A stretch of 64,000 nt of DNA from Psychrobium sp. MM17-31 (GCF_022347785.1 NZ_JAKRGA010000005.1:62001-126000); one strand, 5' to 3'. Shown: positions 54,083 through 64,000, numbered from the stretch's first letter. Translations and numbers: made by a program. The notes: a model not told the origin generated them from the sequence alone.

Positions 54083-56239
54083 TTAAATGTGCTGAAACCA
54101 AGAGCTGATTGCGCGTCGCAAAGTTTGCTGTGCTTGCTTTTTACCACTAAATTTCAATTCACTGCACACTGTAGCCCATGAATGTCGCTGCAGAATACGT
54201 TTAATGACTAACGCTTGTTCCAGATCAGTAAGTGTAGACATTGTCGCTGGCCTAGAAAAAATTCCTTTTTCTATCATCGAGTTAACCTGTTCTACGGGCC
54301 TATTTCCGCAACAATAGTTATCGATATTAAAACGCTCAAAATCACCAAGTGTGGTTAATTCTTTACAATATTGCAGAAGTTTTACGACCAATTGACTAGA
54401 TAGCTGACTGTGACTATCGGCTAAATCGTAACGCAGCGCCTGTGAGAATTGTTCATTAGCCGTAGAGATCATCTCTTCGGTTTCACTATTTATTGCTTTT
54501 AACACCATCAACGAATGAGTACCACTCGCGCTGTCACGACTAAATCCCAAACGAACGGGACGATAATCACAATTGAACCAAAACTGGCTGAGCTGCGCCG
54601 TTGCACCAAAACTGGAGCCCAAGATATCGATGTTATGCGCGTTAGCCCATTGCGTCGTATGTTGATCAAGCGCACTGCCAATACCGCTACCTTGCCATTG
54701 TGGATGCACTGCAATACGCATAATACGGCCATAGCTGAAGCTGGCAGCGTCTTTAACGCCCAATTGCCCAAGCAATGATTGCGGTAGCAAATGACCACGT
54801 AAACGGCGCTCACCCAAAGCAATCTTATTAACTAGCTCCACAGGCAGATTCCCTTCTTGCATAATCAGCGATGCAGCTACGACGTTGCCATCAAATAAAC
54901 CAACCAAAATATGTAAATCTGGCGCGTCGAGCAACTGTCTAAAATCGGTTGGCGAGGTTTGATAATGGGCTAAAACAAGTAAGCTAAAGAGTTGTTCTAA
55001 TAGCTGACTATCTTGCGCGAGTTGCAATTGCGTTAGCCACTGAAATTCAAGCTGGCTAGCTGACACCTCATAGTGTGAACTTAAATTCACAGCTTTAGCA
55101 TTGATGCCTAATAACTTGTTACTCAAGGCTTCCACGGGATCGCCAAGTTGCCAGCGCACAGGTTGTGAGAGCTGGTATTGGCGCATTTGCGGCGCAATTT
55201 TTTCAAGCTCAGTTAAGAATTTAAGCACAAAACCACGGCCAGTCCCTTCATAGCCATGAATGGTGGTGGAAAATACCAAGCGGGAATAATGCTGACTTAA
55301 GCTAATTAGCATCGGGGTCGGAATTGCCGCGGCTTCATCCACCATTACTAAATCCGCTTCGGGTAATTGACTCACCAATTCGTCGGGGGCAACAAAGCGC
55401 AATTGCTTGTCTTGCCACAACAGCGAGTTTTGCACGCGCTTTGCGTCTGGCAGTAGGCGCATCGCATGAAAAAATACACTGTCTAATGCTGCGGCTTTAG
55501 GCGCAGTAATCACAATATTCGACAAGCCATTTTGCAATAACTGTGCTGCGGAGATACCTAGTGCACTTGACTTGCCACGGCCACGATCGGCGTTAATGAC
55601 CAGCGGTCTATTGCGATGTCCGGTGGCAACTTTGATAATCTGCGCCACACACTCCGCTTGTTCTGTCGTGGCGTAAGGCCCCGTAATTTGATTAGCAGCA
55701 ACTCTATTAACAGTGGTTTCGTTGGCTATAGTTTCGTGGAGATTGGCTGGCAATTGCCATGTCACAGCGTCAGTTTGGCCTTGTTCGATGACAATGGCGT
55801 GACCGTCATCTTTGATTTCTTGCTGTAGACGCTGAATAAACAGGGAATTCACACGACGAATATCATCTGGAGTCGCTACATAACGCTGATAGTCAGGATC
55901 TTGATAACTTTGCCATTCAGTCCACTCAGGCACCAACAAGTAACAAATTCCGCCGCCACTTAACGCTCCAATAGCTTGACCAAAGGCATCGGGATGAAAG
56001 CCGCTAAACGCATTAAAGACCAAGCTTTGATATTCGCGGCCGAGACTGAGGTGGGCTTTGCTCGATGCCACACCAGCATCATCCCCTGCGCCAATCCACA
56101 AACAATCATCCGAAATGACAACTTGTTTGACTAAATCACAGGCCCATGCTTGTTCGCCGCTAAGCACCACAAATTGACGCGTCTTAGTGCAAGAAAATTG
56201 CTCGGAGAGTTGCTGTAAAGATTGGATCAGTGTCGACAA
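54083..56239 (-). CDS. tmcA: TmcA, tRNA-Met cytidine acetyltransferase
   Basis: 718 residues. N-terminal DUF1726-like region, ATPase domain with Walker A VINADRGRGKSSALG and DLVMVDEAAAIP, then a GNAT domain (GRIMRIAVHPQWQGSGIGSA) and a tail with CGNRPVEQVNSM. It acetylates C34 of elongator tRNA-Met with ATP. The start is TTG at 56239. A gap of 274 nt to the ETF-QO gene shows nothing recognisable. Confidence 0.95.
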   Translation of the reverse strand: MSTLIQSLQQLSEQFSCTKTRQFVVLSGEQAWACDLVKQVVISDDCLWIGAGDDAGVASSKAHLSLGREYQSLVFNAFSGFHPDAFGQAIGALSGGGICYLLVPEWTEWQSYQDPDYQRYVATPDDIRRVNSLFIQRLQQEIKDDGHAIVIEQGQTDAVTWQLPANLHETIANETTVNRVAANQITGPYATTEQAECVAQIIKVATGHRNRPLVINADRGRGKSSALGISAAQLLQNGLSNIVITAPKAAALDSVFFHAMRLLPDAKRVQNSLLWQDKQLRFVAPDELVSQLPEADLVMVDEAAAIPTPMLISLSQHYSRLVFSTTIHGYEGTGRGFVLKFLTELEKIAPQMRQYQLSQPVRWQLGDPVEALSNKLLGINAKAVNLSSHYEVSASQLEFQWLTQLQLAQDSQLLEQLFSLLVLAHYQTSPTDFRQLLDAPDLHILVGLFDGNVVAASLIMQEGNLPVELVNKIALGERRLRGHLLPQSLLGQLGVKDAASFSYGRIMRIAVHPQWQGSGIGSALDQHTTQWANAHNIDILGSSFGATAQLSQFWFNCDYRPVRLGFSRDSASGTHSLMVLKAINSETEEMISTANEQFSQALRYDLADSHSQLSSQLVVKLLQYCKELTTLGDFERFNIDNYCCGNRPVEQVNSMIEKGIFSRPATMSTLTDLEQALVIKRILQRHSWATVCSELKFSGKKQAQQTLRRAISSWFQHI

Positions 56240-56355
56240 GGTAGTGTTCTTTTGGCTCGTTAGATTAATTGATTCTATCGCTAAACGTATTATAACTGGA
56301 ATATTTTTGTTAGATTGTCACACACCAAAATCAAACACTCGTTTAGGATGACGCT

Positions 56356-56751
56356 ATGTTTTCATTGACCATTACACCGCGATTTTTAGAAACCGATGCC
56401 CTCGGACACATCAACAACACCGTTTTTCCAATGTGGTTTGAGTCTGGTCGCGATCCTATTTTTATGTTCTTTACCCCAGATCTCGACGTTAATAATTGGA
56501 AATTAATGTTGGGTGGTATTAGCGTTAGCTATCACGCCGAAACCCACTTTGGCAGCGATGTTGAAATTCGCACCTATATCGCCCGTATCGGAAATAGCTC
56601 GTTCGATATCTATCAAGAATGTTGGCAAAACGGCGTTAAAACTGCCAGCGGTAAGGCAGCAATGATTCACTACTGCCACAAAGAAAAGAAAAGTGTGCCG
56701 TTAACGCCAGAGCTTCGCGAGAAGTTGCAACAACACATGCTTGAAGAGTAA
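56356..56751 (+). CDS. 4HBT-family acyl-CoA thioesterase
   Basis: 131 residues, hotdog fold. FLETDALGHINNTVFPMWFE carries the catalytic Asp/His region of YbgC/FadM-type thioesterases. Hydrolyses acyl-CoA of unknown chain. AGGA precedes the ATG by about 8 nt. Confidence 0.92.
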   Translation: MFSLTITPRFLETDALGHINNTVFPMWFESGRDPIFMFFTPDLDVNNWKLMLGGISVSYHAETHFGSDVEIRTYIARIGNSSFDIYQECWQNGVKTASGKAAMIHYCHKEKKSVPLTPELREKLQQHMLEE

Positions 56752-56772
56752 TTTTTTCTTATTAGATTCAAT

Positions 56773-58815
56773 TTACTTAAATTCAGTTTTCAGAATATCG
56801 CCGCTTCGGCCTTCTTCGTAACTCACTACTAGGTGATTATCGAGTACATCGAAGCCGGCGACAAATAACCATTTGCCAAGCGATTCCTGCTGCTTAGTCA
56901 ACAACGACACGCGAATAAATTCACTGTAAACACCTTGTCGCTTCAAATAAATCAATGAATCACCATCGACTTTAACGTCAATACCGCCTGAAAATACGCG
57001 ATCTAGCGTAACCGACGTCGGCTCTGCGCGCTCTTCATCAGCAAACCATTGATAAACCTGATAAGTACCTTGCTCAACAAAAAACAATCGCTGCGCCTTG
57101 GTGTCGCTAAATGCCGCCTGCCAACGAGGATTACCATCGCTAAATGCGTTGGTGGTTAAATCGTAATAACGCAGCAGTGGCGTGGTATCGCGCAATATGC
57201 CAAAGGCAATACGCGTATTCGATAACCATGCAGCGGAGATAGAAGAGCCATCGTCAATATCAATAATTTTGCTGGAATTATCGGCTAAAGACAGCAAGGT
57301 TAGTTGCGCCGTACTGCCGAGCAGCAGCGTTTTGCCATCCGGTGATACATCGATAGTGTCTACATCAGGCTCTTGCTCGAAGTGGGTAAGCTGTTTTATT
57401 TGACCAGTAACTTCATCCGCCTCAAAAATTTGCGAATGTCCGTTGCGCTTAGATAGGAAATACCAGCGTTTAGTGGATGGCGAAAAGGTTGGTAGCTTGT
57501 CGTAGACCGCTGAATTAAAGCGGCGACTAACCTCACCTGTTGCCAAGTTGATTAACTCATTGTCGTTGTTCATTTGAAACGAAGTAAAGTAATAGTCGCG
57601 ACCATTGGGAAAACGGCTAAAATTATGCGCCACACGATTCGACGTACTCACCAAACTCATAATTGGCGTACCATCGATTTTAGTTTGTACTATTTCATGG
57701 GAGTAGGCATTTGTCGCCGTGACTATGCTTTCGCCATCATGATGCCAAATAGCTCGATAGACAAAACGCGGCCACTTGCCTTTGTTGGTGAGCTGATTGT
57801 TTTTTCTATCTAGCACATACAAGTTACTGTATTCACTATCTTCATTGGCAGATAGAATCAATAATTGCTGACCGTCGTCAGATAAATCAAAACCATAGTT
57901 ACCGCTACTTTTCGCATTAGGCTGGTTAATAGCTTCGCGCGTTTTATTTGCCATGCTGTAGCGATAGATCTGATTCGGCGCAAAACTGACTTCGCGACCC
58001 GCGTATAAAATGCCCTCGTTATTATCAATCAACGCCATTTGCCTAATATAAAGTGCATTACAGGGTGACAGTGTGGAGACGGTTCCTGCAAGATCATAGC
58101 GTTTAAACTGACACTGTTGCTCTGGATAGTCAGTAAAAACAATAAAATCGCTGTTAGACGACCAAGCTATTTCCGCCGAGGTCGCTAAATCAGCCACCTT
58201 TACTTCTTTTTCAGAACCATCGAGATGCCTTAGCCACAATTCACCAACACCGTTTCTCGGATCATTGCGAGTATAAGCAAGATAGTTTCCATTGGGTGAT
58301 ACAGCAGGCGAAAACTCAACGCCGGAATGTCTGGTTAAAGGCTGAAGCTGCAGGTTGGTATAGGTTTTTTCCGCCGATTTATTGGAAAAGCCTTGCCACG
58401 CAATAGCAGCCACAGCTAATAGCAAACTTAAAATAAATACCGGTTTTACATTGGATGATTTAGGCGCGGCCTCATCTTTCTGACCAGCGGTCACTTTATC
58501 TTCTTGAGGAGCAATAGGTGCAATAAAACAATAACCCTGCTTGGGAATAGTTTTAATAAAAGTCGGCGCTTTGGGATTATCAGCCAATAACTGACGTAAA
58601 TTAGCCACCATTTTGTTGACGGCATTGTCGCTAACAATAACTCCCTGATTAACTGTTTCAATGATCTCATCGCGGCTAATCACTTGATTAGCTTGCTCAA
58701 TAAAGAGCATCAGCAGCGCATGTTGCTTAGGTTCAAGGGAAATTTCATTGCCATCATTCCACATCAGCGGCAACTGACTATCGATGACAAATTGATTTAC
58801 GCGAAGATATCTCAT
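56773..58815 (-). CDS. CadC-like regulator with TolB/WD40-type periplasmic propeller
   Basis: 680 residues. Residues 1-110 are the winged-helix domain (ISRDEIIETVNQGVIVSDNA, FIKTIPKQGYCF). A membrane helix lies near 128-143 (VFILSLLLAVAAIAW). The rest has repeated TolB-like blades (FSPAVSPNGNYLAYTRNDP, VDTIDVSPDGKTLLLGSTAQ). It should bind DNA in the cytoplasm and sense in the periplasm. Divergent from the CBM9/DUF5916 gene across 210 bp, its likely target; a paralogous architecture lies at 18208-19077. Confidence 0.9.
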   Translation of the reverse strand: MRYLRVNQFVIDSQLPLMWNDGNEISLEPKQHALLMLFIEQANQVISRDEIIETVNQGVIVSDNAVNKMVANLRQLLADNPKAPTFIKTIPKQGYCFIAPIAPQEDKVTAGQKDEAAPKSSNVKPVFILSLLLAVAAIAWQGFSNKSAEKTYTNLQLQPLTRHSGVEFSPAVSPNGNYLAYTRNDPRNGVGELWLRHLDGSEKEVKVADLATSAEIAWSSNSDFIVFTDYPEQQCQFKRYDLAGTVSTLSPCNALYIRQMALIDNNEGILYAGREVSFAPNQIYRYSMANKTREAINQPNAKSSGNYGFDLSDDGQQLLILSANEDSEYSNLYVLDRKNNQLTNKGKWPRFVYRAIWHHDGESIVTATNAYSHEIVQTKIDGTPIMSLVSTSNRVAHNFSRFPNGRDYYFTSFQMNNDNELINLATGEVSRRFNSAVYDKLPTFSPSTKRWYFLSKRNGHSQIFEADEVTGQIKQLTHFEQEPDVDTIDVSPDGKTLLLGSTAQLTLLSLADNSSKIIDIDDGSSISAAWLSNTRIAFGILRDTTPLLRYYDLTTNAFSDGNPRWQAAFSDTKAQRLFFVEQGTYQVYQWFADEERAEPTSVTLDRVFSGGIDVKVDGDSLIYLKRQGVYSEFIRVSLLTKQQESLGKWLFVAGFDVLDNHLVVSYEEGRSGDILKTEFK

Positions 58816-59025
58816 TGAATCGTTTTTTATTATTTTTGATCGGCGAGTGAGTTTATTATCTACAGCTAATGAAAACCCGTCAACTACGCTTCAATTGCAC
58901 AATAAACCGACAAAAACCACCAAAAATCACAACTCCTTCACCTTTTTTCACCACTTCACCACGACTTTAAGCCCCGTCACGCCGAAGCTAGACAGCGTTA
59001 ACTCTCTCGTAACGGAAAACAAAAA

Positions 59026-61380
59026 ATGCATCAACTTACATGGTTAAACAAAATCAAAAACACCGCACTGTGGACAGCGATACTCGCATCGAGCCTCTCA
59101 GTATCAATGCATACATGGGCGGCAGATAAGTTCACTCTCAGCAAACAGCAAGACGCGCCAACCATTGACGGCAAACTCGATGAACCGATGTGGAAACTCG
59201 CTACTCCAATTGAGCTCAAATATGAAAACAATCCTGGCAACGGTATTGCGGCTCCCGTAAAAACTATTGGCTATTTATATCAAGACGGCCAAGCGCTTCA
59301 TATTGCGCTTAGAGCTTATGATCCACAGCCAGAGAACATTCGCGGCTCTTTGCGAGCACACGATAAGATTTGGCAAGACGATAACATGGGCATCATCCTC
59401 GATACCTTTAACGACGAGCGCAACGCCTATCTATTTTTCGTTAACCCAAAAGGCGCACAGTCAGACGCCATTATTAACGATGACAACGGTTGGCGTGAAG
59501 ACGATGCTTGGGATGCCATTTGGCACAGTGCCGCTCAGCTAACAGATGATGGTTGGACGGCTGAAATTAGCATTCCATTTGCCGCATTGCGCTTTAAAGA
59601 CGAACAAGACATTCAGCGCTGGGGCTTTACCTTATGGCGTAACTATCCGCGTGAAGTTCGTCATCAGCTCGCCAGTTATCAGGGAGATCGCGACTCGACC
59701 TGTTCTCTGTGTCTGTATAACAAACTGGATGGCTTCGAGGGTGCTAAAGCCAGTAACAACATCCAAGTGACGCCAACTGCAACTATCAAGCGCAGCGATG
59801 GTAAAGCGACGTCAAATGACTCATGGTCAAATGGCGATAGCGAACAAGATCTAGGATTAGATTTGCGCTGGGGCATGACCCAAAACAGTGTGCTAAACCT
59901 AACTATCAACCCTGATTTTTCACAAGTGGAGGCAGATTCTACTGAGCTAGACATCAATAACACCTTCGCTCTTTATACGCGTGAAAAACGCCCATTCTTT
60001 TTAGACGGTGCCGATAACTTCAAAACCAGTCGCTTAAATCTGGTACACACACGCAATATCAACCAGCCTGATTACGGCGTTAAGGTCACCGGCAAAAGCG
60101 GCGCACATTCCTACGGTGTACTAACCGCTAAAGATCAGCAAACCAGCTTCCTGCTACCATCGGCTCAAGGCTCTCGTAATATTACATTGACCGATAATGG
60201 CGCTTCGCTAACCAGCACCAATCATCTGCTGCGTTATAAAAATGATTTGGGCAATCGCGATAACATTGGTTTCTTCGTGTCGCATCGCGATGCAGACGAT
60301 TATCGCAATACCGTCGTCAGCGGTGACGGCAACCATTGGTTTAGCAAGCAAGATAGTCTGCAATATCAAGTGGCCTATTCTAAAAGTGACAACCCGCTGC
60401 AAGAAGCTCTCGATTATGGCCTTGAACAATCACAAAGCGATCACGCCATCGAACTTAATTACAGTCATTCACAAAAAGACTATAACTACTGCGCCACCTA
60501 TACCGATATCGGCGAAGATTTTCGCGCAGATTTAGGTTTCATTGGTCAGGTTGACTATAAGAAATTACTCATTGGTGGCGGCCAAACCTTTTATAACGAC
60601 GATGACAAAACCCAATTCGTCAATCGCTATGGTTACTTTGCTAGCGCTCAAAGCTCGCAAAATCAGGCAGGTGAGAAACTTGGGCACAACGTCGATGTGC
60701 GCGGTTTTATCAATGGTAAAAAACAAGCATTCGCCAATTTCGGCTTTATGAACAATGAGTCGCTGTACGATAGCCAATACAATCGCGACGGTGGCGAGTT
60801 GTATAATCACACCCAATTTGTCAGCTACTCAAGCATTAACCCGACGGCAGATTTAAAACTTCAGTTTTTCACCCGCATCGGTAAACAAATTGACTATGCA
60901 AACGCTCAGCTAGCCGACCAGTTTTACTTGCACACTACGATTAATTATCAATTTAATCAGCACTTTGCACTCACATTCAATAACTACTTCAACCGCTTAG
61001 ATGTCGATGCGCAACAAGCTATGGTAGGCGGAAAGAGTGTGAATATAGAAGGCGGCCGCCTGTTTCGCGCGAGTAAGAGTGATTTGAATATGGCGTATCA
61101 ATTCGACCAAAAGAATCAGTTAAAGCTCATCGTGCAATACACAGATATTGATCGCAATCCGCTGCTGTACAAGGCGAATCACGACAGTGATAGCAATAAC
61201 GATTACAGCGCCGAAACGCGATTCTTTTCGACGCAATTGCTGTATACCTACAAAATCAACCCACAATCACTGGTTTACGTAGGTTATTCAGATAGTGGTT
61301 ATCAACCGCAAGGTGACGACTCGCTACATCGCGATCGCCGCACCTTCTTCGCTAAATTTAGCTACGCGTGGCAAGGCTAA
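59026..61380 (+). CDS. CBM9/DUF5916 outer-membrane protein
   Basis: 784 residues. Signal peptide MHQLTWLNKIKNTALWTAIL... ends near WAAD. Residues about 45-200 are a carbohydrate-binding-family-9-like domain (LDEPMWKLATPIELKYENNP, WTAEISIPFAALRF). DUF5916 barrel-like strands follow (LNLTINPDFSQVEADSTELD, TREKRPFFLDGADNF) to a C-terminal YAWQG. Proteins of this type sit in the outer membrane near TonB systems and peptidases; the substrate is not defined. Confidence 0.88.
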   Translation: MHQLTWLNKIKNTALWTAILASSLSVSMHTWAADKFTLSKQQDAPTIDGKLDEPMWKLATPIELKYENNPGNGIAAPVKTIGYLYQDGQALHIALRAYDPQPENIRGSLRAHDKIWQDDNMGIILDTFNDERNAYLFFVNPKGAQSDAIINDDNGWREDDAWDAIWHSAAQLTDDGWTAEISIPFAALRFKDEQDIQRWGFTLWRNYPREVRHQLASYQGDRDSTCSLCLYNKLDGFEGAKASNNIQVTPTATIKRSDGKATSNDSWSNGDSEQDLGLDLRWGMTQNSVLNLTINPDFSQVEADSTELDINNTFALYTREKRPFFLDGADNFKTSRLNLVHTRNINQPDYGVKVTGKSGAHSYGVLTAKDQQTSFLLPSAQGSRNITLTDNGASLTSTNHLLRYKNDLGNRDNIGFFVSHRDADDYRNTVVSGDGNHWFSKQDSLQYQVAYSKSDNPLQEALDYGLEQSQSDHAIELNYSHSQKDYNYCATYTDIGEDFRADLGFIGQVDYKKLLIGGGQTFYNDDDKTQFVNRYGYFASAQSSQNQAGEKLGHNVDVRGFINGKKQAFANFGFMNNESLYDSQYNRDGGELYNHTQFVSYSSINPTADLKLQFFTRIGKQIDYANAQLADQFYLHTTINYQFNQHFALTFNNYFNRLDVDAQQAMVGGKSVNIEGGRLFRASKSDLNMAYQFDQKNQLKLIVQYTDIDRNPLLYKANHDSDSNNDYSAETRFFSTQLLYTYKINPQSLVYVGYSDSGYQPQGDDSLHRDRRTFFAKFSYAWQG

Positions 61381-61387
61381 CGATAAG

Positions 61388-61834
61388 CTAAACATCCCAA
61401 CGGCACATTCCTTTGATATCAACCTGTGCCCCTAATTTACTGTAGAAATTGATAGCGTTTTCGTTATCTTTTTCTACTTCCCAACGAATTCGATTACATC
61501 CCGCTTCACGGCATATATCCCGCGCTTTGTTCATCAAATGTAATCCAACTTTTTGGCTGCGGTACTGTTGATGAACATATAAATCGTCAAGCCCCATGTA
61601 GGTGACGCCACGCCAAATTGAATAATTCCAGGTATAGCTGCAGTAGCCTGCTATCTCACCATCAATTTCGGCTAACACAGCACCGAATTTAGGCGAATCA
61701 CCAAAGCCTGCACGCTTAATTTCAGCGGGTGATGTTTCTACAAAATGTGTCTGCTGATGAAAGTCAGCTATCGCGAGAATGAAGTTATAAAGCGTATCAA
61801 CATCATCAATTGTCGCTTGTCGTATAGTTATCAT
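61388..61834 (-). CDS. GNAT-family N-acetyltransferase
   Basis: About 148 residues from MITIRQATIDDVDTLYNFIL with AGGA at good spacing; an upstream ATG 18 nt earlier is unlikely. Acetyl-CoA motif QQYRSQKVGLHLMNKARDI. Resembles diamine-acetyltransferase-type GNATs, but the substrate is unknown. Confidence 0.9.
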   Translation of the reverse strand: MITIRQATIDDVDTLYNFILAIADFHQQTHFVETSPAEIKRAGFGDSPKFGAVLAEIDGEIAGYCSYTWNYSIWRGVTYMGLDDLYVHQQYRSQKVGLHLMNKARDICREAGCNRIRWEVEKDNENAINFYSKLGAQVDIKGMCRWDV

Positions 61835-62035
61835 TGGTCGTCCTGTTAGCAATAATTAACGGCTTCTAACTTAATGAAATAAATGAGTAAATCCATCATT
61901 AATTCGCCTGACTGACCAAGAAGAATGACACGAACATTATTAACATATTGATAAATAATAAAAATAATTAGTGGTACTATGATTGCTTTAGGCTATGCTA
62001 CCTAACGACAGCAAACGGGTATTTAAGGATTATTC

Positions 62036-62866
62036 ATGCACCCCACTCCACAACACAACGCCACGCGTTCTATTTGGCTGATCAGCCAATTTGAGTTAAC
62101 GCGCTTATTTCTCACCAAACGCGGCGCCATATTGCTAGCAGCGTTCGCCATTGTTTGGTTTCTAATTCTGAAATACCCCGTTTCTTACTCGGTAAGTATC
62201 TTGGCCAACGAAAATTTCGGCGAAAATATCTCGGTATTCTCAAGCCAGCTTAACTTAGATTACTTATTACAGTGGGCCTATTCAGAAGTCGCGGTCTATT
62301 GGTTGTTCGCTATTTTCGTGTTCCCATTTATCGCCGTACTGATGACTTCTGATCAAACGGCATCGGATGCTACCCGCGGCACTATTCGCTTTTTGCTACT
62401 GCGTACTTCTCGCAGTCAATTACTTTTCGGTCGCTTCCTCGGCCAAGCAATGATCATCAGCATTCTCATTGGCTTAACGATGTCTGCCGCTTATGTGATG
62501 GGTATTTGGCGTGAACCGACTGGCGTACTTTATGCCGTGCCGCAGCTTTTACTAGTTGCCGTTAATCTTGTAGTCGCCTGCTTGCCTTTCATCGCATTAA
62601 TGGCGCTGTTTAACGTGTGGGTTCAATCTTCTAAATTAAGTGTTGCCTTCACTATCATTCTGCTGCCGATCCTCAATGGGTTAATTAGCTGGTTAACTGG
62701 CTATTTCGAGCCTATCGAAACATTAAATTACGCCCTGCCAGGTGTTCAGCTAACTGACACAGTACAGAATGCCAATTTGAGCTTTTTCTCAATGTCGATT
62801 CCACTCACTCAAACTGTCATTTATCTTGGCTTAGCAAACTTCGTCTTAACAAGGAAAGCACTATGA
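62036..62866 (+). CDS. ABC-2 type transporter permease
   Basis: 276 residues with six hydrophobic segments (about 28-48, 88-112, 133-160, 168-190, 200-225, 250-270). VLMTSDQTASDATRGTIRFL RTSRSQLLFGRF-type text marks the ABC-2 (NatB-like) fold. Exported substrate unknown. Overlaps the ATPase gene by 4 nt (ATGA). Confidence 0.87.
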   Translation: MHPTPQHNATRSIWLISQFELTRLFLTKRGAILLAAFAIVWFLILKYPVSYSVSILANENFGENISVFSSQLNLDYLLQWAYSEVAVYWLFAIFVFPFIAVLMTSDQTASDATRGTIRFLLLRTSRSQLLFGRFLGQAMIISILIGLTMSAAYVMGIWREPTGVLYAVPQLLLVAVNLVVACLPFIALMALFNVWVQSSKLSVAFTIILLPILNGLISWLTGYFEPIETLNYALPGVQLTDTVQNANLSFFSMSIPLTQTVIYLGLANFVLTRKAL

Positions 62867-63765
62867 GCACATTAATTAGTTGTCACAACGTCAATAAATT
62901 CTTCGGCTCAAAACAAGCGCTTAAGGACGTAAGTTTTGAACTAAATGTCGGTGAAACTACCGCACTTGTCGGTCCCAATGGCGCAGGTAAAACAACCTTA
63001 TTCAGCATCTTGTGTAATTATCATCTACCAAGCTCAGGCCAAGTCACCATCTTTAGGGAAAAACCTGGTAGCACAGCGTTAATAGGACGCATGGGCGCCT
63101 TACCACAAGACGCCCAACTCGACCCGCGCTTTGCCATTAAGCATCAATTAGAGCTTTATGCAAAGTTACAAGGGTTTGGCAAAAAAGACGCCGCCAAAGA
63201 GTGTGAGCGAGTACTTGAACGCGTTGAATTATCTCAGGTATTAAACGAGCGACCAGCGGCGCTAAGCCACGGCATGCGAAAGCGCGTAACCATTGCTCAA
63301 GCGCTAATCGGTAGCCCTGAATTAGTAATGCTTGACGAACCAACAGCGGGCCTCGATCCTGCGAATGCCCGCAACATTCGTCAATTAGTGATGGATTTAT
63401 CTGGTGACGCGAGTTTTATTATTAGCTCCCACAATCTGGATGAGTTAGAGCGTCTATGTTCAACCGTGTTATTGCTAGAGCAAGGCAATCTCTCCCAACA
63501 AGAAATCGGTCAGCAGTCGCAAAACCAATTGCAAAGCATCACCTTATTATTAGAACCAACACAACTCGAAGCTGCTAATTTATTAGCTAATATTCAAGGG
63601 GTTAATAATGTTGAAGCAGTCAACAAGCAAGAGTTTGTTATCAGTTACGACGCGCTAAATTCGCCGCAATTTGATATTGAGCTCATTCAAGGTGTTCAGC
63701 AACAAGGATTGCAATATCGCCAGTTAACCAAAGGCCTTTCACTCGAACAACAGTTATTTTCATAA
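62863..63765 (+). CDS. ABC transporter ATP-binding protein
   Basis: 300 residues. Walker A GPNGAGKTTLFS, signature LSHGMRKRVTIAQALI (second Gly of LSGGQ replaced by His), Walker B LVMLDEPTAGLD, switch His in ISSHNLDEL. C-terminal about 80 residues of regulatory type. Powers the preceding permease. Confidence 0.93.
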   Translation: MSTLISCHNVNKFFGSKQALKDVSFELNVGETTALVGPNGAGKTTLFSILCNYHLPSSGQVTIFREKPGSTALIGRMGALPQDAQLDPRFAIKHQLELYAKLQGFGKKDAAKECERVLERVELSQVLNERPAALSHGMRKRVTIAQALIGSPELVMLDEPTAGLDPANARNIRQLVMDLSGDASFIISSHNLDELERLCSTVLLLEQGNLSQQEIGQQSQNQLQSITLLLEPTQLEAANLLANIQGVNNVEAVNKQEFVISYDALNSPQFDIELIQGVQQQGLQYRQLTKGLSLEQQLFS

Positions 63766-63884
63766 CTTTCCTCTGGCAGCTGGCCATACAAGTTAGCTGC
63801 CTAATTCTCTAAAAATTGTTAGTTGCATCTATTAACACCAGTAGTTACGCTAGTTAGCCTTTGTTTAAAAAACGAATTTCAACT

Positions 63885-64000
63885 ATGTATAAGCTCCTTG
63901 CCTTTTTGGTATGCGCTGTGATTTCCCATTCGATAGTAACGGTTAAAGCCGATACCTTAGCTGTCGTTACCGAGGAGTCATCGCTGCAATATTCTGAAAA
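63885..64000 (+). CDS. Start of a secreted protein, truncated by the window end
   Basis: 38 complete codons. MYKLLAFLVCAVISHSIVTV is a signal peptide, then KADTLAVVTEESSLQYSE, which resembles the first strand of an amino-acid-type periplasmic solute-binding protein. Family tentative. Confidence 0.6.
   Translation, partial: MYKLLAFLVCAVISHSIVTVKADTLAVVTEESSLQYSE

Overview
The window is chromosomal DNA of a marine-type gammaproteobacterium. Several core blocks have gammaproteobacterial gene order: rsmD / ftsY-ftsE-ftsX-rpoH, gpmI-envC-yibQ, yibN-grxC-secB-gpsA, hslV-hslU and cpxP-like / cpxR-cpxA. The protein style, the moderate base composition, the many TonB-dependent receptors and a structured intergenic repeat suggest Alteromonadales, perhaps near Colwellia/Thalassotalea. 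That taxonomic placement is inference. No rRNA, tRNA, CRISPR array, phage or complete transposon was recognised.

Region 1 (1-7145) is accessory. A DNA phosphorothioation operon dndB-dndC-dndD reads leftwards with 4-nt ATGA overlaps and leaves the window inside dndD. Its promoter carries two related sites 42 bp apart, one of which covers the predicted -10. Behind the promoter lie a start-less gene remnant, a secreted protein, a membrane/Sel1-repeat protein and an XRE regulator with a membrane tail. A highly structured MITE-like repeat (7296-7564) separates this from core genes.

Region 2 (7592-19077) holds a cyclophilin, a hydrolase, hslVU behind a good sigma-32 promoter, an iron module (Fur-box TonB receptor, response regulator, histidine kinase, PepSY membrane protein), a DUF971 protein and the MsrPQ methionine-sulfoxide repair pair.

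Region 3 (18208-25357) is rich in regulators: a CadC-like regulator divergent from an S41 lipoprotein peptidase, a LysR regulator divergent from a short-chain dehydrogenase, and an AraC regulator near an exported hydrolase whose upstream region has a 21-bp-spaced direct repeat.

Region 4 (25568-33248) is the most coherent metabolic unit. It is an acrylate / 3-hydroxypropionate catabolic locus: an AcuN-type CoA-transferase, an AcuK-type hydratase, an iron alcohol dehydrogenase, a malonate/methylmalonate-semialdehyde dehydrogenase and an IclR regulator, then AcuR (TetR) and AcuI (acryloyl-CoA reductase). The same palindrome sits in front of acuR and acuI, and a different perfect palindrome covers the acuN promoter. 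acuR is predicted to have a leaderless mRNA. No DMSP lyase is visible in the window.

Region 5 (33319-48316) is envelope and core: a Spy/CpxP-like chaperone divergent from cpxRA with a perfect CpxR box between them, trmL with an overlapping small basic ORF, gpsA-secB-grxC-yibN, gpmI-envC-yibQ, rpoH, ftsXEY (FtsY has a long Ala-rich 13-residue repeat) and rsmD.

Region 6 (48327-64000) has a second large TonB receptor, two AT-rich orphan genes, ETF-ubiquinone oxidoreductase, tmcA, a thioesterase, a second CadC-like sensor divergent from a CBM9/DUF5916 outer-membrane protein, a GNAT enzyme, an ABC-2 transporter pair and the start of a secreted protein cut by the window end.
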